The translations under genes and the position numbers were made by a program. 38,824 nt of DNA from Hyphomonadaceae bacterium (GTDB lineage: Bacteria > Pseudomonadota > Alphaproteobacteria > Caulobacterales > Aquidulcibacteraceae): contig JAEUMQ010000002.1 in NCBI GenBank assembly GCA_016791425.1, forward strand, positions 1 to 38,824, read 5' to 3'. The notes below the pieces were generated by a model that worked only from the letters and a program-made list of their open reading frames with translations, was not told where the DNA came from and searched no databases. Positions 1 to 7,574 of this stretch are shown one piece after another (position 1 is the first letter of the stretch; every line of letters begins with the position of its first letter).

Positions 1-42
1 GCGGTGAGGCCGCGCCCCCCCCGCCGCCCCGCGCGCCGCAGG

Positions 43-88
43 CCCCCCCCCCCCCCCCCGCCGCGGGGCGGGGGCGGGGGGGGGGGGG
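43..88. repeat. Homopolymer-rich edge (C17 and G13 runs)
   Basis: A run of 17 C (43-59) is followed within 17 bases by a run of 13 G (76-88), in a stretch that is nearly pure G+C from base 1. The only open frame across it is low-complexity proline/glycine and is not a believable protein. It may be a genuine C/G tract or a consensus artefact at a contig edge. I see no gene between base 1 and purD at 315. Confidence 0.6.
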
Positions 89-158
89 TCGCGCGCCGTT
101 GTGGAAATGGCGCGCTGCGCAAAGCATGCAGACGGAGGCGGTTCACCCCGCCCCCTGC

Positions 159-180
159 CCCCTCCCCTCAAGGGGAGGGG
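159..180. repeat. GC-rich palindrome upstream of purD
   Basis: The arms at 159-168 and 171-180 are perfect 10-bp reverse complements around a CA loop, CCCCTCCCCT against AGGGGAGGGG. It resembles the hairpins at 9314-9345 and 20311-20340 and is probably one copy of a dispersed intergenic palindrome. It has no T-tract, so intrinsic termination is not well supported. Confidence 0.55.
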
Positions 181-314
181 CTGCACATTCTGCGCTCGCC
201 CACGAAAGCTCATAAGGACTCATATAGGCCGACTCGGCGAAGCGGCACGCATGATGGTCGCGCTTGACGGGCGTTCCAGGCTTCCCTCAAGCCCGAAGCC
301 AGGATGATTCTCAT

Positions 315-1589
315 ATGAAGATACTCATCGTCGGGTCCGGTGGGCGCGAGCATGCGCTGGGGTGGAAGCTCGCCTCGAGCCCGCTTGTGGATGAAATCCT
401 CGCCGCGCCGGGCAATCCGGGGCTCGCGGAGATCGGCCGCTGCGTTCCCATCAAGGCCGAGGACATGGCCGAGATCGCGGCCCTCGCTGTGCGCGAGAAG
501 GTCGATCTCGTCGTGGTTGGCCCGGAGGGGCCGCTGGCGGCGGGGCTCGCGGACCGCCTCAAGCAGGTCGGCGTCGCGGTCTTCGGGCCGAGCGCGGCTG
601 CCGCGGAACTCGAAGGCTCCAAGGCCTTCATGAAGGATTTCTGCACCCGCCACGCGATCCCGACCGCGGACTTCAGGGTCTTTGACGACGCGATCCGCGC
701 GAAGGCCTTCCTCGGTGAGCGCGAGCCGCCGTTCGTGATCAAGGCCGACGGCCTGGCGGGCGGCAAGGGCGTCATCCTGGCGGAGACGCGCGCGCAGGCT
801 GACGCGGCGGTCGATGAGATCCTCTTCCTGAAAAAGTTCGGCTCGGCCGGCCAACGCATCGTGATCGAGGATTTCCTGCCCGGCGAAGAAGCCAGCTTCT
901 TCGCGATCAGCGACGGCGTCTCCGCAATTCCGCTCATCGCGGCGCAGGACCACAAGCGCGCCTATGACGGCGACAAGGGCCCCAACACGGGCGGCATGGG
1001 CGCCTATTCGCCCGCGCCGGTCTTCACCGATGCAGTCCTCGGCCAGACCATGGAGCGCATCATCCTGCCAACCGTGCGCGGCATGCAGGACGAGGGGCGC
1101 CCGTTCGCCGGCGTGCTCTTCGCCGGCCTCATGATCAGCGCCGACGGACCGAAGCTCATCGAGTTCAATGTCCGTTTCGGGGATCCCGAATGCCAGACGC
1201 TGATGCGGCGCTTGAAGAGCGATCTTGCGCCCGTGCTCATGGCGGCAGCGCGCGGCGATCTGGCTTCGGTTCCTGCGCTCGAATGGGACAATCGCCCGTG
1301 CGCGACGATCGTCTACGCCGCGAACGGCTATCCGGACCATCCGCTCACCGGCTCGGAGATCCGCGCCACCGAGCAGGCCTCGCGCGTCGAGGACGTGGTG
1401 ATCTTCCATGCCGGCACGCGGCGCGACGAAGAGGGCCGCCTGCGCGCCGCGGGCGGACGCGTGCTCAACGTGACGGCGCTCGGGCGCGACCTCAGGCAGG
1501 CGCTCGACCGCGCCTATCATTCCTGCTCGCTGATCGACTGGCCCGGCGGCTTCTATCGCAGCGACATCGGCTGGCGCGCGCTCGGTTGA
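315..1589 (+). CDS. purD: Phosphoribosylamine-glycine ligase (GAR synthetase)
   Basis: This 424-residue protein catalyses the second step of de novo purine synthesis, joining phosphoribosylamine and glycine with ATP in the cytoplasm. It opens with the PurD N-terminal signature MKILIVGSGGREHALGWKL. GPEGPL follows near residue 75, then an ATP-grasp region with KADGLAGGKGV near residue 145 and NTGGMGAYSPAP, and a C-terminal barrel-sandwich ending GGFYRSDIGWRAL. Length matches the family (about 420-430). The ATG at 315 is chosen because it begins the conserved Rossmann strand; the upstream in-frame start at 264 adds 17 non-conserved residues. A TTGACG at 264-269 could be a -35 element, but no good -10 follows. 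No other pur genes lie in the window. Confidence 0.96.
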   Translation: MKILIVGSGGREHALGWKLASSPLVDEILAAPGNPGLAEIGRCVPIKAEDMAEIAALAVREKVDLVVVGPEGPLAAGLADRLKQVGVAVFGPSAAAAELEGSKAFMKDFCTRHAIPTADFRVFDDAIRAKAFLGEREPPFVIKADGLAGGKGVILAETRAQADAAVDEILFLKKFGSAGQRIVIEDFLPGEEASFFAISDGVSAIPLIAAQDHKRAYDGDKGPNTGGMGAYSPAPVFTDAVLGQTMERIILPTVRGMQDEGRPFAGVLFAGLMISADGPKLIEFNVRFGDPECQTLMRRLKSDLAPVLMAAARGDLASVPALEWDNRPCATIVYAANGYPDHPLTGSEIRATEQASRVEDVVIFHAGTRRDEEGRLRAAGGRVLNVTALGRDLRQALDRAYHSCSLIDWPGGFYRSDIGWRALG

Positions 1590-1620
1590 CGCAGATGACC
1601 TAAGGGCTCAGATTTCCGGA

Positions 1621-1887
1621 ATGACCGTCCGAGTGGACCTGAGCCCCGACCTTCAGCGCCTCGCCGAAGCCATGATCGCATCAGGCAAGTATGCGTCCAT
1701 GGACGAGGTGGTCGCGGCGGCGATCGAAGAGCTTGCGCTCCAAGAGATGACGCTCGCCGGCGTTCCGGTCGCGCGCTCGGAAGCTGATCTAACGAGGCTC
1801 GTCTCTGAAGCGGACCAGGAAAACGATTGGCGCGACGCGGAAGACGTGTTCGCACGCTTGCGCGCACGCCTCGGAGCGGGCGCCTGA
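1621..1887 (+). CDS. ParD-like type II antitoxin (ribbon-helix-helix)
   Basis: This 88-residue protein looks like the antitoxin of a type II toxin-antitoxin pair. Its N-terminus (MTVRVDLSPDLQRLAEAMI, then SGKYASMDEVVAAAIEEL) has the short beta-strand and two helices of a ParD/CopG-type ribbon-helix-helix DNA-binding domain. The acidic C-terminal tail (EADLTRLVSEADQENDW, then DAEDVFARLRARL) is where such proteins bind their toxin. It lies 31 nt after purD and overlaps the next frame by 4 nt if that starts at 1884, as expected for a co-translated antitoxin-toxin operon. Autorepression by the complex is usual in the family, but I could not identify an operator. Confidence 0.82.
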   Translation: MTVRVDLSPDLQRLAEAMIASGKYASMDEVVAAAIEELALQEMTLAGVPVARSEADLTRLVSEADQENDWRDAEDVFARLRARLGAGA

Positions 1888-2189
1888 GCGCACCCGGCAC
1901 ATGCCAATTCTCCGCAAGAGCGGAGAGCGACCTCGATAAAATTCTCCTTCGCATCGCACGGGACAATCGCACCGCCGCGCTGGAATTGGTCGCGCGCATC
2001 GAGGGCCATTGCCGTGAGCACCTCGCCGCGTTCCCACTGGCCGGCGTCGCGCGGCCAAAGCTTGGACGCGATATCCGAATGAGCATCGCGCCGCCTTACC
2101 TCATCCTCTATCGCCCGACCCGCGACGGTGTTCGGATCGTGCGGATCGTTCACGGCGCTCGTCGGCTCACGCGCGGCATGGTGGGCTAG
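1884..2189 (+). CDS. ParE/RelE-like toxin
   Basis: The frame encodes a RelE/ParE superfamily toxin of about 101 residues: FSARAESDLDKILLRIARDN near the start, then CREHLAAFPLAG, LGRDIRMSIAPPYLILYRPT and VRIVRIVHGARR, the usual alpha-alpha-beta-beta-beta pattern. ParE members poison gyrase and RelE members cleave mRNA; the sequence alone does not decide between them, but pairing with a ParD-like antitoxin favours ParE. No ATG or GTG lies at a sensible place. A CTG at 1884 overlaps the antitoxin stop as CTGA and has GGAG 7 nt upstream, giving the usual family length. The alternative TTG at 1827 would add 19 basic, non-conserved residues inside the antitoxin gene. Confidence 0.78.
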   Translation: MSAPGTCQFSARAESDLDKILLRIARDNRTAALELVARIEGHCREHLAAFPLAGVARPKLGRDIRMSIAPPYLILYRPTRDGVRIVRIVHGARRLTRGMVG

Positions 2190-2237
2190 CCACGCGCGCT
2201 GCAGGCGCGTAGCAATCCCCGGCAAGGGAGGCCCGTC

Positions 2238-3305
2238 ATGACGGACGTGCAAGACGCATTCTCGGGCACCAAGCCGGTGGACGAGCGGCACCGCTTCGAC
2301 GAGGCCGCGCTCGCGCGCTGGATGGACGCGAACGTCGAAGGCTTCGCCGGGCCGCTCGAGGTGCGGCAATTCAAGGGCGGGCAATCGAACCCCACGTATC
2401 TGCTCGTCACGCCCGGCCAATCGTATGTGCTGCGCCGCAAGCCGCCCGGGAAGCTCCTGCCGAGCGCGCACGCGGTCGATCGCGAGTTCAAGGTGATCTC
2501 GGCGCTCTACCCCACCGGCTTTCCGGTCGCGCGGCCTTACGCTCTGTGTACGGATGAGAATGTCATAGGCACGATCTTCTACGTCATGCAGAACGTCGAA
2601 GGGCGCATTGTGTGGGACGGCACGATGCCCGGCGCAAGCAAGCAGGAGCGGCGCGCCACCTACGAGGCGCAGATCACGACGCTGGCGCGGCTGCACACGA
2701 TCGACCCTGCCGCCATCGGGCTCTCGGACTACGGCAAGCCCGGCAATTATTTCGCGCGCCAGATCGATCGGTGGAGCAAGCAATACAAGCTTTCCGAAAC
2801 GCAGCCGATCCCGGAGATGGACCGGCTCATCGAGTGGCTGCCGCGCACCATACCGCCGGGCGAGCGCACCTCGATCGTGCACGGCGACTACCGGCTCGAC
2901 AACATGATCCTCGACCCCACCGAGCCCAAGGTTCTCGCCGTGCTCGACTGGGAGCTTTCCACGCTCGGCGACCCGCTCGGGGACTTCACGTACTTCCTCG
3001 CCAATTGGGTGATGCCCGGGGGCACGCGCGCGGCGCTCGGCGGCATCGATCTCGAACCGCTCGGCATCCCGACGCTGGAGGAAACCGTGGCGCTCTATTG
3101 CGCGCAAACGGGGCGCGACGGCATCCCGGAGCTCGACTGGTATTTCGCGTACAATTTCTTCCGCCTCGCCGGCATCCTGCAGGGCATCGTCGGGCGCGTG
3201 CGCGACGGCACGGCGGCGAGCGCGCACGCCGAGCAGAACGCTGCGCGCGTCAAGCCGCTGGCGGAAGGCGCCTACGCCTTCGCGCAAAAGGCGGGCCTCA
3301 ATTGA
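2238..3305 (+). CDS. APH-fold phosphotransferase family protein (ACAD10/11 N-domain-like)
   Basis: This 355-residue protein has the aminoglycoside phosphotransferase/choline kinase fold. The catalytic loop HGDYRLDN is at residues 215-222 and the metal-binding DWE at 237-239, followed by LGDPLGD. GGQSNPTYLL (48-56) is the nucleotide-binding hairpin and VLRRKPPG holds the probable ATP-binding lysine (68). This subfamily resembles the kinase half of ACAD10/ACAD11 and is not an antibiotic-resistance enzyme; family knowledge suggests phosphorylation of a hydroxy-acyl substrate in fatty-acid catabolism. An ACAD11-like dehydrogenase lies at 11395-12690, which fits but does not prove a shared pathway. 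AAGGGAGG precedes the ATG. Its stop overlaps the next start (TTGA), so translation is probably coupled. Confidence 0.87.
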   Translation: MTDVQDAFSGTKPVDERHRFDEAALARWMDANVEGFAGPLEVRQFKGGQSNPTYLLVTPGQSYVLRRKPPGKLLPSAHAVDREFKVISALYPTGFPVARPYALCTDENVIGTIFYVMQNVEGRIVWDGTMPGASKQERRATYEAQITTLARLHTIDPAAIGLSDYGKPGNYFARQIDRWSKQYKLSETQPIPEMDRLIEWLPRTIPPGERTSIVHGDYRLDNMILDPTEPKVLAVLDWELSTLGDPLGDFTYFLANWVMPGGTRAALGGIDLEPLGIPTLEETVALYCAQTGRDGIPELDWYFAYNFFRLAGILQGIVGRVRDGTAASAHAEQNAARVKPLAEGAYAFAQKAGLN

Positions 3306-4066
3306 GCTGGGATCCCAACATCTATCTCAAGTTCGGCGGCGAACGCACGCGCGCGGCCGCCGATCTCGTCGCGCGCATTCCGCTCGACGCGCCGGCGCGG
3401 ATCGTCGATCTCGGGTGCGGGCCGGGCAATTCCACCGCGATGCTGCGGGCGCGCTATCCCAACGGCGACATTCTGGGCGTCGATTCCAGCGAGGAGATGA
3501 TCGCCAAGGCGCGCGTCTCGGACGTGAACGCGCGCTTCGAGATCGCCGGCTTCGAGAGCTGGTCGCCGGCGCAGGCGCCGGACCTCATCTACGCCAACGC
3601 CGCCTTCCATTGGGCGGCGGACCCGCTCTCCCTTGTCCAGCGGCTCTTCGCGGCGCTGGCGCCTCGCGGCGCGCTCGCTTTTCAGGTCCCGCAGAATTTC
3701 GACCGTCCCTCGCATTTGGAGATGAACGCGGTCGCGGCCGACGGTCCGTGGGCGGAGAAGCTCAAGGGCGCGCAGCGCGGCGTGCATATCCACGGCGCCG
3801 ATTGCGCGCGCGCTCTCGCGGGCCGCGCCGCCGGCCTCGACATCTGGTCCACGGAATACCTGCACATCCTCCAGGGCGAGGACGCCGTCTTCAACTGGAT
3901 CTCCGGCTCGGCCATCCGTCCACTGATGGATGCGCTCCAGGGCGCGGAGCGGGACGGCTTCGCCGCCGCGGTCAAGGCGCGGCTCAGGCGCGCTTACCCT
4001 GCGGAAGCCGACGGGCGCACGTTCTTTCCCTTCCGCCGCCTCTTCGTCATCGCGCTCAAGCCCTGA
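3302..4066 (+). CDS. tam: Trans-aconitate 2-methyltransferase
   Basis: This 254-residue SAM-dependent methyltransferase matches Tam, which methyl-esterifies trans-aconitate, a spontaneous by-product that inhibits aconitase. It begins SWDPNIYLKFGGERTRAA, the typical Tam N-terminus, and has the SAM-binding motif VDLGCGPGN at residues 35-43 and an acidic strand-2 end at VDSSEEM. ANAAFHW follows near residue 97 and the C-terminus is FPFRRLFVIALK. Length matches the E. coli protein (252). The start is a TTG at 3302 that shares bases with the stop of the upstream kinase gene; the same frame stays open further upstream, but that part is antisense-type low-complexity sequence with no homology features. 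Confidence 0.88.
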   Translation: MSWDPNIYLKFGGERTRAAADLVARIPLDAPARIVDLGCGPGNSTAMLRARYPNGDILGVDSSEEMIAKARVSDVNARFEIAGFESWSPAQAPDLIYANAAFHWAADPLSLVQRLFAALAPRGALAFQVPQNFDRPSHLEMNAVAADGPWAEKLKGAQRGVHIHGADCARALAGRAAGLDIWSTEYLHILQGEDAVFNWISGSAIRPLMDALQGAERDGFAAAVKARLRRAYPAEADGRTFFPFRRLFVIALKP

Positions 4067-4122
4067 GCGTTTGACGCACCAGCCCTCCGCGCGCGATGGT
4101 TGCGCAAACGGGGGAGTTTCCT

Positions 4123-5451
4123 ATGCGCCTCACATCCGCACTGCGCGCCATCCTGGCGGGCCTGCTGGCGACCGCCTGCTTCGCCTTTGGACAGGCCGCG
4201 GCCCAGACCTCGGCGGCGCCGACGACGACCATCATCCATGCGGGGCGGCTGCTCGCCGACCCGGCGACCGGCCGGGTGGAGCGCGAGCGCTCGATCATCG
4301 TGCGGGGCGACGGAACCATCGAGGCGGTCGAGGCGGGCTATGTGACGCGCGAGGGCGCGCGGGTGATCGACCTCAAGAACCGCTTCGTCCTGCCGGGCCT
4401 GATCGACAGCCACGTCCATCTCACCGGCGAACTGGGGCCCTCCGCGCGGCTCGACGCCATGACGCGCTCAGCTTCCGACCAGGCGATGTTCGCGGCGCGC
4501 AACGCCACGCGGACGCTTCTGGCCGGTTTCACCACCGTCGCGGATGTCGGCGCCGACGATCCGGACTCCATCTTCGCTCTGCGCAACGCGGTCGCGAACA
4601 ATTGGGTCCAGGGCCCGCGCATCCTCGCGGCCGGCGCGATCATCACGCCGCACGGCGGGCACGGCGACATCAACGGCTACCGCGCCGACGTGATGCAGCT
4701 GCTCGGCTCGCCCGGCGCCTGCTCGGGCGCAGACGATTGCCGGCGCGCGGTCCGGCAGATGGTCCAGCGCGGCGCCGACCTCATCAAGATCGTCGCGACC
4801 GGCGGCGTGCTCTCCAACACCGCCGCCGGCGTCGCGCAGCAATTCACGCTCGACGAGATGCGCGCCATCGTGGAGACCGCGCACGGCCTGGGACGGCGCG
4901 TCACCGCGCACGCGCACGGCGCCGACGGCATCAATGCGGCGCTCACCGCCGGGGTCGATTCCATCGAGCACGGGACCTATCTGGACGCGACCGGCATCCG
5001 CCTCCTCAAGCAAGGCAATCGCTATCTGGTGCCGACCATGGAAGCGGGCGCCTACGTGACCGAGATCGCCGATCGCCCGGGCGTGCTCACGCCCGCGCAG
5101 GCGGCCAAGGCGCGGCAGGTCGGGCCGGCGCTCGTCGAGATGGTGCGGCGTGCGCGCGCTTCGCGCGTGCGCATCGCGTTCGGCACCGACACCGGCGTCT
5201 CGCCGCACGGCGACAATGCGCGCGAGTTCGAGCTCCTGGTCGCGGCCGGCTACACTCCGCTCGAGGCGATCCAGTTCGCCACCGTCGCGGCGGCGGACCA
5301 TCTGCAGATCGGCAACGTCGCCGGGCGCATCGCGCCCGGCTATTCGGCCGACATCATCGGCGTCGATGGCGATCCCCTCGCCAGCGTCGCGGCGCTGCGC
5401 GGCGGCGTCAGCTTCGTGATGGCGCGCGGCGGCGTCGCCAAGGGTCCGTGA
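4123..5451 (+). CDS. Secreted metal-dependent amidohydrolase
   Basis: This 442-residue protein of the amidohydrolase superfamily (imidazolonepropionase-like, COG1228 type) has a signal peptide at about residues 1-28 ending AAAQ. After the beta-sandwich comes DSHVHL with metal ligands H97 and H99, then IKIVATGGVLSN with the probable carboxylated lysine, VTAHAHG and IEHGTYLD with further histidines, and the final metal aspartate in FGTDTGVSPHG. It ends with the usual GYSADIIGVDGDPL strand. Such proteins include Xaa-Pro and Xaa-Arg dipeptidases, but I cannot assign a substrate. The ATG at 4123 is chosen because GGGGGAG lies just upstream and the signal peptide starts there. Confidence 0.88.
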   Translation: MRLTSALRAILAGLLATACFAFGQAAAQTSAAPTTTIIHAGRLLADPATGRVERERSIIVRGDGTIEAVEAGYVTREGARVIDLKNRFVLPGLIDSHVHLTGELGPSARLDAMTRSASDQAMFAARNATRTLLAGFTTVADVGADDPDSIFALRNAVANNWVQGPRILAAGAIITPHGGHGDINGYRADVMQLLGSPGACSGADDCRRAVRQMVQRGADLIKIVATGGVLSNTAAGVAQQFTLDEMRAIVETAHGLGRRVTAHAHGADGINAALTAGVDSIEHGTYLDATGIRLLKQGNRYLVPTMEAGAYVTEIADRPGVLTPAQAAKARQVGPALVEMVRRARASRVRIAFGTDTGVSPHGDNAREFELLVAAGYTPLEAIQFATVAAADHLQIGNVAGRIAPGYSADIIGVDGDPLASVAALRGGVSFVMARGGVAKGP

Positions 5452-5467
5452 GCCTCGGGTCGATCGA

Positions 5468-6358
5468 TCAGGTCGGCGCGGGCGCGACGCGCTCGGGACG
5501 GCGCGGCGCGGTCCAGGGGTCGGGCGCAGGCACGTAGGCGGTCGGCGCTTCGCTCGGCGCCAGGGCCGCCCTGAAGCTCTCGCGGTAGCCGACGAACACC
5601 GCGATCGTCCAGACGACGATCGCCAGCACGCCCAGCGCCATCCAGAACAGTCGCGGCATCGCAGGCGCTGCGCGCATCAGCTCGACCCAGCGCGCGATCA
5701 GCAGATCAGGCGCCGGCAGCGGCTCAAGGTAGCCGACGGCGACGATGATCCCCGCCACCGTCAGCGCCGCAACGAGCGTGAGCGCGATCGCGGGCCCGCG
5801 GCCCCACACCGGCGCGCTCGCAGCGCCCAGCGCGAAGGGCAGCACCAGCGGGAAGAGATATTGCTTGAGCTCCAGCGGCAGGGCTTGAAAGCCGGGCTGG
5901 GCGAGCACGACATAGATCGCCGCCGCCGGCGCCAGCAGCAGCAGCGCGGCGTTGGCGTAGCGCAGGTGCTGGCGCGACACCTTGCCCGCCGCCTCGCGCG
6001 TCATGGCGGCGATCGCAAGACCGGCGAGGCGCGTGCTCGCGGCCAGGACCGCGAGGAAGAGGATCGCGCTGCCGATCACAACCGCGGCGATGAACATGTA
6101 GCCAAGGATGCGCCCCAGGAGCGGCGCGGTCGCGGTGAAGGCCTCGCCGATCGCGTCGCCGGCGCGCAGCACCACCAGCACGAGGCCGATCCCGATCGCG
6201 ACGGCGAGGCCGATCGCGGTCAGCACGGCGACAGTCGCGACAGCCAGGCGCACGATCCGCGTCGTCCCGTCGCCGCGGATGGCGTTGGAGGCAACCGAGG
6301 CCCAAGCGCGCAACCGGTCGTGCAGCGTGACGGGGCTTGCCGCGTCGTTCGTCGTCAT
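5468..6358 (-). CDS. Multi-pass membrane protein of unknown function
   Basis: This 296-residue protein is strongly hydrophobic, with about six predicted membrane spans (roughly residues 36-66, 83-108, 134-152, 166-183, 190-210 and 238-262). The tail is proline- and alanine-rich and cytoplasmic-looking, ending RPERVAPAPT. The N-terminus (MTTNDAASPVTLHDRLRAW) has no signal peptide. The start at 6358 is supported by GGGGAG upstream; a longer in-frame start at 6430 lacks one. It converges on the amidohydrolase gene, 16 nt apart. I recognise no family motif, so no function is assigned. Confidence 0.75.
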   Translation of the reverse strand: MTTNDAASPVTLHDRLRAWASVASNAIRGDGTTRIVRLAVATVAVLTAIGLAVAIGIGLVLVVLRAGDAIGEAFTATAPLLGRILGYMFIAAVVIGSAILFLAVLAASTRLAGLAIAAMTREAAGKVSRQHLRYANAALLLLAPAAAIYVVLAQPGFQALPLELKQYLFPLVLPFALGAASAPVWGRGPAIALTLVAALTVAGIIVAVGYLEPLPAPDLLIARWVELMRAAPAMPRLFWMALGVLAIVVWTIAVFVGYRESFRAALAPSEAPTAYVPAPDPWTAPRRPERVAPAPT

Positions 6359-6460
6359 GGCTGGCTCCCCATATCGACTTCGCGCCTGGGCCAAAGGAGC
6401 GCATATCCGGCCCGGACTTGCAACTTGCAAAGCCTATGGCGCGCTGTATCCGGGCCCTGG

Positions 6461-6572
6461 ACCCGATGCGGTTTTGATTTAATCCAAATCAGAACCGCTG
6501 AATCGGGTCTGCACGCTGGATTCAGACCGTTTCTCGTCCGAAAACCGCGTCACACTTTTCGGGAAACGGTCT
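6461..6572. repeat. RIME-like palindromic repeat doublet upstream of corA
   Basis: Two adjacent imperfect palindromes fill this stretch. The first (6461-6508) has outer arms ACCCGAT/ATCGGGT and inner arms GCGGTTTTGATTT/AAATCAGAACCGC around AATCC. The second (6524-6572) has outer arms AGACCGTTTC/GAAACGGTCT and inner arms CCGAAAA/TTTTCGG around an 11-nt loop. The words CGGTTTTGATT and CCGAAAACCGCGTCACACTT resemble alphaproteobacterial RIME/REP-type intergenic mosaic elements as I remember them. The element ends 2 nt before the corA start codon. Confidence 0.75.
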
Positions 6573-6574
6573 CG

Positions 6575-7525
6575 ATGCTGACCATCTATGTGAGGCCGCC
6601 CGGCGGCGGCGCGCTCGTCCCGGATCCGGGGGCGGCGCCGGATGCGCCCGCGACAGTCTGGGTCGATCTTCTCAAGCCGTCCGAGGCGGAGGAGACGGCC
6701 GTGGAGCGGGCGCTCGGCATCGACGTGCCGACGCCGCAGGAACGCGCCGCGGAGGAGGACTCCGCCCGCTTCTACGAGGAGCGCGGCGCGCTGGCGCTCA
6801 CCGCGACGCTGCTCGGGCGGCGCGAGGACGGCCCCTTCGTCAGCGACGCGGTCATGTTCGTGCTGGTGAAGGGCAAGCTCGTCACCGCGCGCCAGATCCG
6901 GCCGCGCGCGTTCGAGATCGGGCAAGGGCGCGCCTCGGCGCGGATCGGAGCGGCTGAGAACGGCGCGGCGGTGCTGATGGCCCTGCTCACCGGCTGCGTG
7001 GAGCGGCTTGCCGATCTCATCGCGGAAACGCGCGCGGAGGCGCGCAAGCTCTCCATGGAAGTGCTCGCCGAGGCGAGCCCGCGCCTGCGGGACACATTGC
7101 GGCGGCTGGGGCACATGGGCGCGCTCAGCGCGCTTTGCGAGGAAAGCCTCGCCAGCCTGCACCGGCTCACCACCTATGCGGCCCAGGTCTGCGACAAGCA
7201 CGGGCTGGCGCATGCGGAGCTCATCGCGCTCAACCGCGACGTGGAGGAGCTGGAGCGCAGCGCCAACTCGCTCGAAGGCCAGCTCACGCACCTGCAGAAC
7301 GCCACGCTCGGGCTCGTCGGCGCGGGCCAGAACGACACGCTGAAGGCCCTCGCGCTCGCCACCATCTTCTTCGTGCCGCCGACCCTCATCGCCTCGATCT
7401 TCGGAATGAACTTCAAGGCCATGACCTGGTTCGACACAAGCTGGGGGCCGTGGGTCGGCTTCGCGCTCATGATCGCGGCGCCGGCCGCCCTCTTCGCGCT
7501 CGCCCGCTGGCGGCGCTGGTTCTGA
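6575..7525 (+). CDS. CorA-family magnesium/divalent cation transporter
   Basis: This 316-residue inner-membrane protein belongs to the CorA/MIT family, which forms pentameric divalent-cation channels. A cytoplasmic alpha/beta domain and long helices (about residues 130-255) precede two C-terminal membrane spans (about 260-280 and 292-310). The selectivity motif GMN at 277-279 ends the first span (LIASIFGMNF), and the basic tail RWRRWF is typical. The ATG at 6575 is chosen because the protein aligns with CorA from there. The open frame continues far upstream through the palindromic repeat but encodes arginine/histidine-rich nonsense there. The only ribosome-binding-like GGGAA (6561-6565) lies inside the repeat. 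Whether it carries Mg, Co or Zn cannot be read from sequence. Confidence 0.9.
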   Translation: MLTIYVRPPGGGALVPDPGAAPDAPATVWVDLLKPSEAEETAVERALGIDVPTPQERAAEEDSARFYEERGALALTATLLGRREDGPFVSDAVMFVLVKGKLVTARQIRPRAFEIGQGRASARIGAAENGAAVLMALLTGCVERLADLIAETRAEARKLSMEVLAEASPRLRDTLRRLGHMGALSALCEESLASLHRLTTYAAQVCDKHGLAHAELIALNRDVEELERSANSLEGQLTHLQNATLGLVGAGQNDTLKALALATIFFVPPTLIASIFGMNFKAMTWFDTSWGPWVGFALMIAAPAALFALARWRRWF

Positions 7526-7574
7526 ATGGACATCCTTCGGTTGCGTGCTAGGTAGGCGCCCGTGGGAGGGCGGC

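Noticed and set aside
210-1520. Long open frame on the minus strand opposite purD
   Set aside because: It mirrors purD codon bias, has arginine/alanine/histidine-rich sequence and no domain. The same reasoning rejects the long antisense frames at 1653-3287, 13663-15891, 23807-25945, 26111-27805 and 29913-31457.
2612-3301. Upstream extension of the Tam frame inside the kinase gene
   Set aside because: The sequence is arginine/alanine-rich shadow of the kinase gene; Tam homology begins at the TTG at 3302.
2238-3305. Aminoglycoside resistance gene
   Set aside because: The fold is APH-like, but the HGDYRLDN and DWELSTLGDPLGD context fits the ACAD10/11-type metabolic kinase group, and nothing around it suggests a resistance element.
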